51,971 nucleotides of DNA, taken from contig JAUIIG010000020.1 of NCBI GenBank assembly GCA_030431875.1, positions 1 through 51,971 on the forward strand. The letters run 5' to 3'. This stretch comes from Alphaproteobacteria bacterium. Lineage in GTDB: Bacteria > Pseudomonadota > Alphaproteobacteria > Sphingomonadales > Sphingomonadaceae. Positions within the stretch are counted from its first letter, which is position 1. The number at the start of each line of letters is the position of its first letter. Below the pieces are notes generated by a model. It worked only from the letters and a program-made list of their open reading frames with translations, did not search any database and had not been told where the DNA came from. Below, in pieces: positions 35,540 through 44,238 of the stretch. The translations under genes and the position numbers were made by a program.

Positions 35540-36093
35540 TGGAGCGTCTGAGCGATACTGCCCGCCGCGATGCCTATGGCAGCAAGATCAATCGTCACCA
35601 CTCGCCCGTGCTGGCCTACGGCATGCCGTGGGTTTCGATCATCCTTGCATCGCTAACTCCGCTGTTGCCGATCATTGCACCGGCCCCGATCCTGCCGCCA
35701 TTCGGTTACATGCTGCTGCTTGGATGGCGCCTTTCGCGTCCAGGCCTCCTGCCGATGTGGGCAGGCCTCCCGCTGGGCCTGATCGATGATCTCTATTCAG
35801 GTCAGCCTTTCGGTAGCGGTATACTCCTGTTCAGCTTGACCATGATAGCGCTCGAACTGCTCGACGCGCGCATCCCCTGGCGCAATTTCTGGCAGGACTG
35901 GCTAACCGCATGCCTCCTGCTGCTAATCTACCTGGTTGTCGCGGCGCTGGTGTCGGGCGCTCAGATCACCCTCGGCCACCTATACCTCCTGCTTCCGCAA
36001 ATTCTGCTCTCGATGATCCTTTACCCCGTAGTTGCCCGCTTTGTTGCCTTGCTTGACCGGCTGCGCCTGACCCGCATCCGGCGGATCGGGTAG
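35539..36093 (+). CDS. mreD: Rod-shape-determining membrane protein MreD
   Basis: 184 residues with a polar N-terminus and about five hydrophobic segments (SIILASLTPLLPIIAPAPIL, LPMWAGLPLGLIDDLYS, ILLFSLTMIALELL, WLTACLLLLIYLVVAALVSG, LLPQILLSMILYPVVARFVA). This fits MreD in size and topology, although the family is poorly conserved in sequence. The assignment rests mostly on its place between mreC and mrdA and the one-base overlap with mreC (TGATG). Confidence 0.92.
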   Translation: MERLSDTARRDAYGSKINRHHSPVLAYGMPWVSIILASLTPLLPIIAPAPILPPFGYMLLLGWRLSRPGLLPMWAGLPLGLIDDLYSGQPFGSGILLFSLTMIALELLDARIPWRNFWQDWLTACLLLLIYLVVAALVSGAQITLGHLYLLLPQILLSMILYPVVARFVALLDRLRLTRIRRIG

Positions 36094-36096
36094 CCC

Positions 36097-38124
36097 ATGG
36101 AACGCAAGCTCACTTCGAACGCGCTGAAGCAGACCTTCACCAAGCGCAGCTTCATCGTAGGTTCGGTGCAAGGAGGCATCGGCGTATTGCTGGCCGCGCG
36201 CATGGGCTACATCGCCGTAGCCGAGAACGAGAAATACGAGATGGAGGCGGAGAGCAACCGGGTGAACCTCACCCTGATCCCGCCGCGTCGTGGCTGGATC
36301 CTCGATCGCAACGGGTCCCCCCTCGCCTCCAATCGCGCCGACTTCCGCGTCGACATCATCCCCGAGCGGCTGCACGACACCGAGGAGACGGTGGAGCTGC
36401 TTGGCGACCTGCTCGGCTTTACAGATCCGGAAAAGGCTGACCTGCGCGACCGGTTGGAGACCTCCGCCGGTTTTGCCGCCGTGCCGGTGGCCAGCGGCCT
36501 CGATTACGACAAGTTCGCGGCTGTCAGCGTCCGCATCCCGGAATTGCCCGGGGTGATCCCGCAGCGCGGGTTCTCGCGCTATTACCCCACCGGCCCGTCG
36601 GTCGGGCACCTGATTGGCTATGTCGGTGCACCCAGCCGCGAGGAATACGAGGAAGACCCGCAGCCGCTGCTGCTAACGCCCGGCTTCAAGCTGGGCAAGG
36701 ACGGCATCGAGAAGCAGTTCGAGCAGGAATTGCGCGGGGAGCCGGGTGCCCGCCGGGTCGAAGTCACGGCTTCGGGGCGCATCGTACGCGACCTGGAGAC
36801 GCGCGATGACGTGCAGGGCAACCCCGTCCAGCTGACCATCGACGGTCCGTTGCAGGACTATGCCGCCCGCCGCATCGGCCTCGAAAGCGGTTCGGTCGTC
36901 GTGATGGATTGCCGCACGGGTGACCTCTTGTGCATGGCTTCCATGCCCAGCTTTGATCCCAACAGCTTTTCCGACGGGATCGGCCGCGTCGAATATTCCA
37001 TGCTCAGCGAGAACGAGCGCGTGCCGCTGCGCAACAAGGTCTTGCAGGGACTCTACCCGCCGGGTTCGACCGTGAAACCCACCGTCGGCATGGCGTTGAT
37101 GGGTGCTGGTGTCGATCCGGAAGAAACCGTGATGTGCAACGGCGGCCTACAAGTGGGCAACCGCCGCTTCGGTTGCTGGAACCGCCGCGGACACGGCCCG
37201 GTCAACCTGGCCAAGGGCATTTACCAGAGCTGTGACGTCTACTTCTACGCCATGGCACAGCGCGTGGGCATGCAGCCGATTGCCGACACCTGCAAACGCT
37301 ATGGCATGCAGCAGCAGTTCGACCTGCCGGTGGTCAGCCAGTTCTACGGGACCGTGCCGGACCCGGCGTGGAAGATGGAACGCTATGGCCGCGAATGGCA
37401 GGCTTTCGACACGGTCAACGCCACCATCGGCCAAGGCTACATGCTGGCGAGCCCGTTGCAGCTGGCGGTCATGGCCTCGCGGCTGGCCACGTCCGAAGTG
37501 GTTATGCCGCGCCTGTTGCTGAACGACACGGCTCCGCGCTTCGAATCGATGGGCGTCAGCCAGGAGTACAAGGCCTATATTCGCCAGGCGATGAGCGACG
37601 TGGTCAACGGCCCCGGAACGGCCGGCCGCGCGCGCCTGCCGATCGACGACGTATTGATGGCCGGCAAGACCGGCACCGCGCAGGTGGTCGGCCTGAACGT
37701 GTCTGACGGCCGCTCGGGCCCGTGGCGTTACCGCGACCACGGCCTGTTCATCTTCTTCGCCCCGTTCGACAACCCGCGCTACGCCGGTGCTGTCGTTATC
37801 GAACATGGCGGTGGCTCGGGTGCTGCCTATCCGGTGGCTCGCGACGTCATGACCTTCCTGTTCGACCCGCAGCGCGGCCTCGACGCCTTGCATGCGCTCG
37901 AAACGCAATGGGGCGGCACGGCGCAGCAGCGCCTCGACGCGCAATATGCCGCCTATGCCGCTGCCGCAGGTGTGGACCTGCCCCCTGCCCCGCCCCCCAT
38001 TACCTTGGCCGAGCAGGTGGATGCAGAAGCGCGCGCTGCCGTGAACGAACCGGCCCAGGCCGTGACCGATGCGATCACACCGCGCGAGGAAGCCAATCCA
38101 CGCGCCGAGGACACCTCGACATGA
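36097..38124 (+). CDS. mrdA: Penicillin-binding protein 2 (elongasome transpeptidase)
   Basis: 675 residues. One N-terminal membrane helix is followed by the pedestal domain (PPRRGWILDRNGSPLASN, the usual start of PBP2 periplasmic regions). The transpeptidase domain has Ser324-Thr-Val-Lys327 in PPGSTVKP, a second-motif SCD in YQSCDVYFY, and Lys524-Thr-Gly in AGKTGTA. It crosslinks peptidoglycan during side-wall growth with RodA. The last 75 residues form an Ala/Pro/Glu-rich, probably disordered tail. The stop overlaps the rodA start (ATGA). Confidence 0.96.
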   Translation: MERKLTSNALKQTFTKRSFIVGSVQGGIGVLLAARMGYIAVAENEKYEMEAESNRVNLTLIPPRRGWILDRNGSPLASNRADFRVDIIPERLHDTEETVELLGDLLGFTDPEKADLRDRLETSAGFAAVPVASGLDYDKFAAVSVRIPELPGVIPQRGFSRYYPTGPSVGHLIGYVGAPSREEYEEDPQPLLLTPGFKLGKDGIEKQFEQELRGEPGARRVEVTASGRIVRDLETRDDVQGNPVQLTIDGPLQDYAARRIGLESGSVVVMDCRTGDLLCMASMPSFDPNSFSDGIGRVEYSMLSENERVPLRNKVLQGLYPPGSTVKPTVGMALMGAGVDPEETVMCNGGLQVGNRRFGCWNRRGHGPVNLAKGIYQSCDVYFYAMAQRVGMQPIADTCKRYGMQQQFDLPVVSQFYGTVPDPAWKMERYGREWQAFDTVNATIGQGYMLASPLQLAVMASRLATSEVVMPRLLLNDTAPRFESMGVSQEYKAYIRQAMSDVVNGPGTAGRARLPIDDVLMAGKTGTAQVVGLNVSDGRSGPWRYRDHGLFIFFAPFDNPRYAGAVVIEHGGGSGAAYPVARDVMTFLFDPQRGLDALHALETQWGGTAQQRLDAQYAAYAAAAGVDLPPAPPPITLAEQVDAEARAAVNEPAQAVTDAITPREEANPRAEDTST

Positions 38125-39239
38125 GGGGCGAGATCAGTCTTCCCCGGCCGATTGCCGAATTCCCGTGGCGCGTGGTGATCCCGCTCACCTTGCTGGTGGC
38201 CTTCGGAGCTGCCGTGCTGCATTCGGCTGCAGGCGGTTCCATGTCACCATATGCCTCGTCACACCTGCTGCGCTTCGGGGTCTTCTTGGTCATGGCCCTC
38301 GTCATGTCCTACTTCCCCGAGGACTGGGCGCGAATGGCGGCAATACCGGTTTACGCGGTCGTCGTGCTGCTGTTGCTGGCGGTCGAGGTATACGGCCAAC
38401 TTGGTGGTGGTAGCCAGCGCTGGCTGGAGCTTGGCTTCATGCGCCTGCAACCGTCTGAGCTGATGAAGCCCGGCATCGTCCTGATCGTCGCAGCCTTCTT
38501 CCATTCGCTGCCTGCGGCCATGATCGCATCCTGGCGCGCGCTCCTGGTACCGCTGGGGATCATCGCCGTGCCCATGGGCCTGGTGCTGTTACAGCCAGAC
38601 CTTGGCACGGCATTGGCCATCGGATTCGGTGGGATCGTAGTGATGTTCCTGGCGGGCATTCCGCAGAAGTGGTTCATCGGCGGCGGCGTGGCTGCTGTCA
38701 TCGCCGTGCCGATTGCGTTCTTCTTTGTCCTGAAATCCTACCAGCAGCAGCGCGTTCTTACTTTCCTCGATCCTGAAAGCGACCCGCTGGGCACAGGCTA
38801 TCACATTACCCAGTCGAAGATTGCCATCGGGTCTGGCGGCATCGTCGGCAAGGGGTTCGGCGAAGGCTCGCAAAGCCAGCTGGACTACCTGCCTGAGCCG
38901 CACACCGACTTCGTCTTTGCCACCATGGCAGAGGAATGGGGGCTTATCGGCGGGCTGTTCGTACTTCTGGTGTTCGGCATCGTGTTGCGCTGGGGCCTGC
39001 TGGTCGCGCGCGACGCGCAAACCCGCTTCGCCCGCCTGCTGGCTGCCGGCATGACAGCAACGATTTTCTTCTACGTTGCGGTCAACCTGATGATGGTGAT
39101 GGGCCTCGCCCCGGTGGTCGGGATCCCCCTCCCCTTCATGAGCCACGGCGGCTCTTCGATGATGACCAACATGATCTGCGTGGGCGCTTTGATGATGGTG
39201 GAAAGGTGGAACCGGCAGTCCGCGAGGTCAGCTTTCTAA
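38121..39239 (+). CDS. rodA: Peptidoglycan glycosyltransferase RodA (SEDS family)
   Basis: 372 residues from the ATG at 38121, overlapping the mrdA stop. About ten membrane segments are evident. SEDS signatures include GGSQRWLELGFMRLQPSELMKPG, LLQPDLGTALAI, QSKIAIGSGGIVGKGFGEG, LPEPHTDFVFATMAEEWGLIG and GIPLPFMSHGGSSM near the C-terminus. It polymerises glycan strands from lipid II together with PBP2. It is the last gene of the mre cluster; tRNA-Lys follows 92 bases later. Confidence 0.96.
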   Translation: MRGEISLPRPIAEFPWRVVIPLTLLVAFGAAVLHSAAGGSMSPYASSHLLRFGVFLVMALVMSYFPEDWARMAAIPVYAVVVLLLLAVEVYGQLGGGSQRWLELGFMRLQPSELMKPGIVLIVAAFFHSLPAAMIASWRALLVPLGIIAVPMGLVLLQPDLGTALAIGFGGIVVMFLAGIPQKWFIGGGVAAVIAVPIAFFFVLKSYQQQRVLTFLDPESDPLGTGYHITQSKIAIGSGGIVGKGFGEGSQSQLDYLPEPHTDFVFATMAEEWGLIGGLFVLLVFGIVLRWGLLVARDAQTRFARLLAAGMTATIFFYVAVNLMMVMGLAPVVGIPLPFMSHGGSSMMTNMICVGALMMVERWNRQSARSAF

Positions 39240-39331
39240 CACTACCCCTTTTCACGCGCGAAACAGCCGCTATATGGACGCCTCTCGCGATTCGCAGCGC
39301 GCATCGTGATCCAGCGGTAAATCGCCGGAAT

Positions 39332-39407
<76 letters not shown>

Positions 39408-39416
39408 TTCCCAAAC

Positions 39417-40535
39417 TTAGAAATAGCGCTCCGACGCGATCTCTGCACCCTCAGCCAGCGCGGCCAGCTTGGCCCATACCACCTCGGCATCGACCGAGTT
39501 GCTGCCGGCGTGGACCGAGAAACCGCAGTCGACACCCGCCATCACCCGCTTGCGTCCAAGCAGGTCTGCATAGCGCCCGATTCGCTGGGCAATCAGGTCG
39601 GGGTGTTCGATGTAGGGTGACTGCGGTTCGACCATGCCGGGGCAGAGAATCTTGCCTTCTGGCAGGGGGTGCTCCTCGAAATAGGCAAATTCGTGCGCGT
39701 GGCGCGGGTTGGCGCCTTCGAGCAGCACGGTCTGCGGCTTGGCGCTCCAGACGATGTCGGCGATCTCCGCAAGGTCCACGTCGCAGTGGTGCGGGCCGGG
39801 GTAATTGCCCCAGCACAGGTGCATGCGGCACTGCTCGGCGGGAATGTTCTGCAAGGCGTGGTTGAGCGCGGCAATGTTCATGCCGATGCGCTTGCGGAAA
39901 TCTTCCAGCGACAGGTGCGTGAACTGCACGTGGCGGCCCATGGCTAGGTCCGGGCAATCGACCTGCAGGGTGATCCCGGCATTGGCAATGGTCTCGTATT
40001 CGTGCCGCAGACCTTCGGCGAGCGCGAAGACATATTCCTCATCGCTGGCATAGTACTGGTTGGGGAAGAACAGCGCGGTCACGCCCGGTGAAGCCGCAGA
40101 CATGAAAGTCGCATGGCCTCCGGCGAGCCGCGTCAGGCGCTCGGCATCGAGGCGCGGGGCGTCCATGTCGATGACTTCGATGGGTCCGGTGCAGGCAGGT
40201 GCCGAGCGCTTGGCCCTGCCCTTGTTGCCAAACACCTGCGCCTTGGCGCCGGGAAAATCCTCGAGGTCCTGGAACTCGTACTGCCCCGCTTCGCCGCCAA
40301 AGCCCGAGAGGCGGTGCTTGATGTAGGTAGCGTAGCTGGGCTTCGACATCTCGCCATCGTTCACGACATCGATGCCTGCCTGTTTCTGGCGCGAAACGAT
40401 CTCGGCGGTGGCGCGTTCGACAGCCTCGTCGAATTGCTCCTGCGAGATATCCTCACCGCCTTCGCGAGCGAATACGAGATCGAGCAGGTAGTCGGGACGA
40501 GGCAGGCTGCCGGTGTGCGTTGTCTTGAAGCTCAC
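39417..40535 (-). CDS. Core-MetE-like cobalamin-independent methyltransferase, copy 1
   Basis: 372 residues, equivalent to only the C-terminal catalytic barrel of MetE. Zinc ligands are seen as His229 and Cys231 in MHLCWGNY, Glu263 in LLEGANPR and Cys327 in GVDCGF. The NDGEMSKPSYATYI segment matches the family. Short core-MetE proteins include folate-independent methionine synthases and epoxyalkane:CoM transferases, so the methyl donor and thiol acceptor are open. It lies 12 bases after copy 2, in an operon with a VOC protein and a CaiB-type transferase, which is unusual for a plain methionine synthase. Confidence 0.82.
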   Translation of the reverse strand: MSFKTTHTGSLPRPDYLLDLVFAREGGEDISQEQFDEAVERATAEIVSRQKQAGIDVVNDGEMSKPSYATYIKHRLSGFGGEAGQYEFQDLEDFPGAKAQVFGNKGRAKRSAPACTGPIEVIDMDAPRLDAERLTRLAGGHATFMSAASPGVTALFFPNQYYASDEEYVFALAEGLRHEYETIANAGITLQVDCPDLAMGRHVQFTHLSLEDFRKRIGMNIAALNHALQNIPAEQCRMHLCWGNYPGPHHCDVDLAEIADIVWSAKPQTVLLEGANPRHAHEFAYFEEHPLPEGKILCPGMVEPQSPYIEHPDLIAQRIGRYADLLGRKRVMAGVDCGFSVHAGSNSVDAEVVWAKLAALAEGAEIASERYF

Positions 40536-40547
40536 GCCAACATCACC

Positions 40548-41570
40548 TCAGGAGAGTTCTTCGCGCACGATGCGGGCACCGTCGGCCATGGCCTTCATCT
40601 TCCCGAAGGCGACATCGCGCGGCAGGTACTTGAGGCCGCAGTCCGGCGCGACGATGACGCGTTCGACATCGACGTGAGGCAAGGCCTTGCGGATACGTGC
40701 GGCGACTGTCTCGGGTGTTTCCACCTCGTGGGTCGACAGGTCGAGCACGCCAAGGATGATGGTCTTGTCGGGCAGGCTTTCCAGCACGGTACAGTCGAGG
40801 TTCTGCTGCGCAGTCTCGATGCTGATCTGGCCGACGGCAGACCCCGCGAGTTCGGGCAGGAAGGAGTAGCCTTCGGGCCGCTCGTGAATCAGCGCCGCAT
40901 AGCCGAAGCAGATATGCAGCGCGGTCATGCCTTCGACGCCTTCCAGCGCGCGGGCGAGTGCCTTGAGGCCATATTGCCGCGCCGCATCGGGCCGCGCCTG
41001 CATGTAGGGCTCGTCGAGCTGCACCACGTCGGCACCGGCGGCGTGCAGGTCCTTGATCTCCTCGTTCACGGCGGCGGCATAGGCCAGCGCGAGCGCTTCG
41101 GTATCGCCGTAGTAATCGTCCTGCGCCTGCTGGCTCATGGTGAACGGCCCTGGCACGGTGATCTTGATCGGCTTGTCAGTGAACCGCCGCATGAACTCGA
41201 CGTCGCCCACCTGCACCGGGTGCTTGCGGCTGACCTCTCCCGACACACGCGGAACGGGCACCGGTTCGCCCGAACGATCGAGCGCGGTACCGTGGTTCTC
41301 CATGTCGATACCGTTGAGCGCCGTGGCGAAACGGTTGGAGTAGGATTCGCGCCGCATCTCACCATCGGTGATGATGTCGAGGCCCGCCTTTTCCTGCTCA
41401 CGGATGGCGACAATGGTGGCATCGTCCCAGGCTTGCTCCAGCAGATCCGGCTCGACCTTCCATAGCTCCATGGCGCGGGTGCGCGGCGGAAAACGCCCCG
41501 CCAGCTTGGCGCGATCGATCAGCCAGTCGGGCTGCGAATAGGACCCGACCAGCGAACTCGGCAGCAACAT
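40548..41570 (-). CDS. Core-MetE-like cobalamin-independent methyltransferase, copy 2
   Basis: 340 residues from the ATG at 41570 (TGATG overlap with the VOC gene); the open frame to 41756 is inside that gene. It is a diverged paralog of the neighbouring copy 1. Zinc ligands are His219/Cys221 in ALHICFGY, Glu252 in ISIETAQ and Cys311 in APDCGLKYL, with TDGEMRRESYSNRF near residue 68. QLDEPYMQARPD resembles the homocysteine-site strand of MetE. Two such proteins side by side might form a heteromer or act on two substrates; this is inference. Confidence 0.82.
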   Translation of the reverse strand: MLLPSSLVGSYSQPDWLIDRAKLAGRFPPRTRAMELWKVEPDLLEQAWDDATIVAIREQEKAGLDIITDGEMRRESYSNRFATALNGIDMENHGTALDRSGEPVPVPRVSGEVSRKHPVQVGDVEFMRRFTDKPIKITVPGPFTMSQQAQDDYYGDTEALALAYAAAVNEEIKDLHAAGADVVQLDEPYMQARPDAARQYGLKALARALEGVEGMTALHICFGYAALIHERPEGYSFLPELAGSAVGQISIETAQQNLDCTVLESLPDKTIILGVLDLSTHEVETPETVAARIRKALPHVDVERVIVAPDCGLKYLPRDVAFGKMKAMADGARIVREELS

Positions 41571-42124
41571 CAGCTGGCCTTTTCGAGTTCGGAAGGACGC
41601 ACGTCGTTGTTGGGCGTGTGATCGCCCGCGAGCCAGCGCTTGAGCTCCGAATGGGCATCCTTGGCACGGATGGCGTTGATCTGCTCCGCATGCGGCGCAT
41701 CGCAACAGAACTCGCAGATCATGCCATCCGGATCGACGACATAGACGCTGCGGCAATAGCCATGTTCGAGAACGTAAGTTCCGGGAGGCTCGATACCGGC
41801 ATCGGCAATGCGCCGTTCCAGCTCGGCCTGGGTTTCGGCGTCGACGTTGAGGGCGATGTGGCGGAAGGGGCTGGAGGCCAGCTCCGGCCCGAATTCAGCC
41901 TGGTCGTCGTCATGGGCAAATTGGAAGAAGGCCAGCGCGCTGCCATCGGCGAGGCCAAAGAAGCAGTGGCAATAGGTCCGTTCCTTGCCGAACAGTTCTT
42001 CCTGCTCGCACCAGGTGGCCACCAGCGGGAAGCCGAGCACGTCTTCGTAAAAGGCCCGGGTCTTCTCCAGGTCCTTGGAAACGTAAGCGGTGTGATGCAG
42101 CCGGCTGGGCAGCGAATTGGCCAT
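41570..42124 (-). CDS. VOC-family (glyoxalase/extradiol dioxygenase-like) metalloprotein
   Basis: 184 residues with the paired beta-alpha-beta-beta-beta fold. HHTAYVSKDLEKTRAFYEDVLGF starts module 1 (shown here as HHTAYVSKDLEKTRAFYE then DVLGF). The likely metal ligands are His in LHHTAYV, His in FRHIALNVD and Glu in ICEFCCD, the usual 2-His-1-Glu set. Substrates in this superfamily range from methylglyoxal-thiol adducts to catechols, so no reaction is assigned. It is coupled to the core-MetE gene by a TGATG overlap and lies 76 bases after the CaiB gene. The C-terminal 45 residues extend past the fold. Confidence 0.8.
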   Translation of the reverse strand: MANSLPSRLHHTAYVSKDLEKTRAFYEDVLGFPLVATWCEQEELFGKERTYCHCFFGLADGSALAFFQFAHDDDQAEFGPELASSPFRHIALNVDAETQAELERRIADAGIEPPGTYVLEHGYCRSVYVVDPDGMICEFCCDAPHAEQINAIRAKDAHSELKRWLAGDHTPNNDVRPSELEKAS

Positions 42125-42200
42125 TGTCCTTCTCCCTTGTCGTCGATTCTTCGACGGGTTTTTCCGGACATTATCAAACAGCGCGGTCTGCGCAACGCTG

Positions 42201-43325
42201 CTAGCGCCCGAGAATCTCCTTGTTGTGCTGCCCGAGTTCGGGTGGAGGCGTTACTTCATCCTCGATCTCGCCGTCGAAACGGATCGGGTTGCGGATGGTG
42301 CGGAAGGTGCCGCGCTGCCCTTCACCGCTGATTTCAATGCGGTGATGCTTGGCCAGGTCGCCTTCGAGCACTTCCTTGGAGCTGAGCACGGGTGAATGCG
42401 GTACCTCACAGTCCGCCAGCCGCTGCTCCCAGTACTCGCGTGGCTTCGCCGCAAACAGGGGAGCGAGGAACTCAATCACCTTCTCGTAATTCTCGATCCG
42501 CGCTGGACGGCTTTCGAACTCGGGCCGCTCAAGCATGTCGGGCTGGCCAACTGCCGTCGCGAGGTTTTCCCAGAACTTGGGCGGGCTCGACATGTGCAGT
42601 GCCACCCAACCGCCGTCAGCGCACTCGAAGACATAGCTCTGGGAGACATGCGGGCGGCTCCACGGCCCCATGACTTCGTCGACGCTGAGGTAGTGGGTGA
42701 AATCGTCGAGGTTGAAATGCGCCATGGCCTCGAACATCGAGGTCTCGACGCGGCGGCCCTTGCCGGTCCTCTCGCGTTCGTAGAGCGCCGCAAGGATACC
42801 GTAGGCGGTATAGAAACCCGTCACCGCGTCGCCGATAGCCGGTCCCACGACGCGCGGCTTGTGCGGGTTGACCAGCAACCGCAGGAAACCACTGCACGCC
42901 TGCGAAACGGTGTCGAAGGCCGGACGATCCTTCCACGGGCCATCGTTCCCGAAGCCGGAAATGTCGGCATAGATCAGGCGCGGGTTGATCCCCTGCAGCC
43001 GCTCGGCATCGACGAACAGGCGTTCGGCGACGCCCGGGCGGAAATTCTGGATGAAGACGTCGGCGCCCTTCACCAGCTCGTCGAAGGCCGCGAGATCCTC
43101 GGGTTTCTTCTTGGTGTTGAGCTCAATGCTCTTCTTGTTGCGGTTGTAGGTCTGGTAGTGCGGCGAATAGAGATCGCCCTTGAAGGCACGGAAGGGATCG
43201 CCCGTTTCGGGCATCTCGACCTTGATCACCTCGGCCCCCAGGTCCGCCAGCAACATGCCGGCGGCAGGTCCGGTGATAAAGGTGCCCATGTCGAGCACGC
43301 GCACGCCTTCAAGCGGTCTGGCCAT
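42201..43325 (-). CDS. CaiB/BaiF-type (class III) CoA-transferase
   Basis: 374 residues. Family features are PLEGVRVLDMGTFITGPAAG at the N-terminus, ADLGAEVIKVE, the RNKKSIELN strand, and catalytic Asp138 in RPAFDTVSQACSG, which forms the acyl-aspartyl intermediate. It moves CoA between carboxylic acids in the cytoplasm. The substrate is unknown; the divergent neighbour encodes a citryl-CoA-lyase-like protein that could cleave the CoA ester. Its leader GGGAGAGAC is mirrored exactly in front of that divergent gene. It heads the minus-strand operon CaiB-VOC-MetE2-MetE1. Confidence 0.9.
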   Translation of the reverse strand: MARPLEGVRVLDMGTFITGPAAGMLLADLGAEVIKVEMPETGDPFRAFKGDLYSPHYQTYNRNKKSIELNTKKKPEDLAAFDELVKGADVFIQNFRPGVAERLFVDAERLQGINPRLIYADISGFGNDGPWKDRPAFDTVSQACSGFLRLLVNPHKPRVVGPAIGDAVTGFYTAYGILAALYERERTGKGRRVETSMFEAMAHFNLDDFTHYLSVDEVMGPWSRPHVSQSYVFECADGGWVALHMSSPPKFWENLATAVGQPDMLERPEFESRPARIENYEKVIEFLAPLFAAKPREYWEQRLADCEVPHSPVLSSKEVLEGDLAKHHRIEISGEGQRGTFRTIRNPIRFDGEIEDEVTPPPELGQHNKEILGR

Positions 43326-43327
43326 TC

Positions 43328-43404
43328 GTCTCTCCCTTGCCTCAGCCGCGCATGGCTATAGGCAGGGAGCAGACAGGGCAACCGGCTTAGGGACTGGGAG
43401 AGAC
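43328..43404. promoter_or_regulatory. Symmetric divergent control region of the CoA-transferase and citryl-CoA-lyase operons
   Basis: The 82-base gap between the two start codons has GTCTCTCCC (43328-43336) and GGGAGAGAC (43396-43404), a perfect 9-bp inverted repeat that gives both genes the same ribosome-binding leader. Inside it, GCCT-C-AGCC / GGCT-AT-AGGC (43339-43363) makes an imperfect inverted repeat around GCGCAT. It is well placed for one regulator acting on both operons. No regulator gene is adjacent. Confidence 0.5.
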
Positions 43405-43407
43405 AGA

Positions 43408-44190
43408 TTGCGCACAAGTAAGCAGGACACCGGCTATTCCGCCATCTGCACATCGGACGCCGACAGCATCACCGTGCGCGGGCGCGACCTGTGCGAGGAC
43501 CTGATCGGCAAGATCGACTTCTCCAGTTACTTCTGGCTGCTGGTGACGGGCAAGGAGCCGGACGAGAACCAGAGCTTCTTCCTCAACGCCGTGCTGGTCG
43601 CACTCGCCGAACACGGCATGGTGCCTTCGGTTGCCGCTGCCCGTATGACGCTTGCTGCTGCGCCTGAGGCCGTGCAAGGCGCGGTCGCGGCAGGCATCCT
43701 CGGCTGCGGATCGGTGGCACTGGGTAGTGCGGAGATCGCGGGCAAGTTCTACGCCAGCTGCGTCGAGGAGCAGCGCAAGAGCGGCGATCCGGTGGACCAA
43801 GTCGCCGTGCGCTGCATCGAACAATGGCGCACCTACACGAAGGCTGTACCCGGCTTCGGACATTGGCAGCACACCGAGGGCGATCCGCGCGCTCTGAAGC
43901 TGCTGGCCATGGCGGAGGCGCGGGGCGTTTGCGGCGAACACGTCGCCATGATGCGCGCCCTACAGGCCGCACTGCCCCAGACCATCGGCCGCGAGCTGCC
44001 GGTCAACGTCAACGGCCCGATCCCCGCCATCATGCTGGACCTTGGCTGGCCGCTTCCCGCGCTCAAGGGCATCGGCCTGCTCTCACGCACCGGCAGCCTG
44101 ATCGGCCACCTGACAGAAGAAGCCGAGCGGCCCGTCGGCTTCATCATGAGCGGCGCGGCCTCGGCGGCCATAGAATATGATGGCGATTGA
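43408..44190 (+). CDS. Citryl-CoA lyase / citrate synthase-like protein
   Basis: 260 residues from the TTG at 43408, chosen for the GGGAGAG site just upstream and because the longer frame runs back into the divergent gene. The sequence resembles the citryl-CoA lyase domain (the C-terminal part of ATP-citrate lyase and the short form of citrate synthase): ITVRGRDLCEDLIGKIDFSS, VPGFGHWQHTEGDPRALKLL (conserved His) and a C-terminal GLLSRTGSLIGHLTEEAERP with the binding Arg/His. Such proteins cleave citryl-CoA or similar 3-hydroxyacyl-CoA esters to acetyl-CoA and an oxoacid. Its true substrate here is unknown. Confidence 0.86.
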   Translation: MRTSKQDTGYSAICTSDADSITVRGRDLCEDLIGKIDFSSYFWLLVTGKEPDENQSFFLNAVLVALAEHGMVPSVAAARMTLAAAPEAVQGAVAAGILGCGSVALGSAEIAGKFYASCVEEQRKSGDPVDQVAVRCIEQWRTYTKAVPGFGHWQHTEGDPRALKLLAMAEARGVCGEHVAMMRALQAALPQTIGRELPVNVNGPIPAIMLDLGWPLPALKGIGLLSRTGSLIGHLTEEAERPVGFIMSGAASAAIEYDGD

Positions 44191-44238
44191 GGCGCACCAG
44201 CGTTAGTCGCCCCGGCAAAGGTTTTGGAGGAGTACTGA

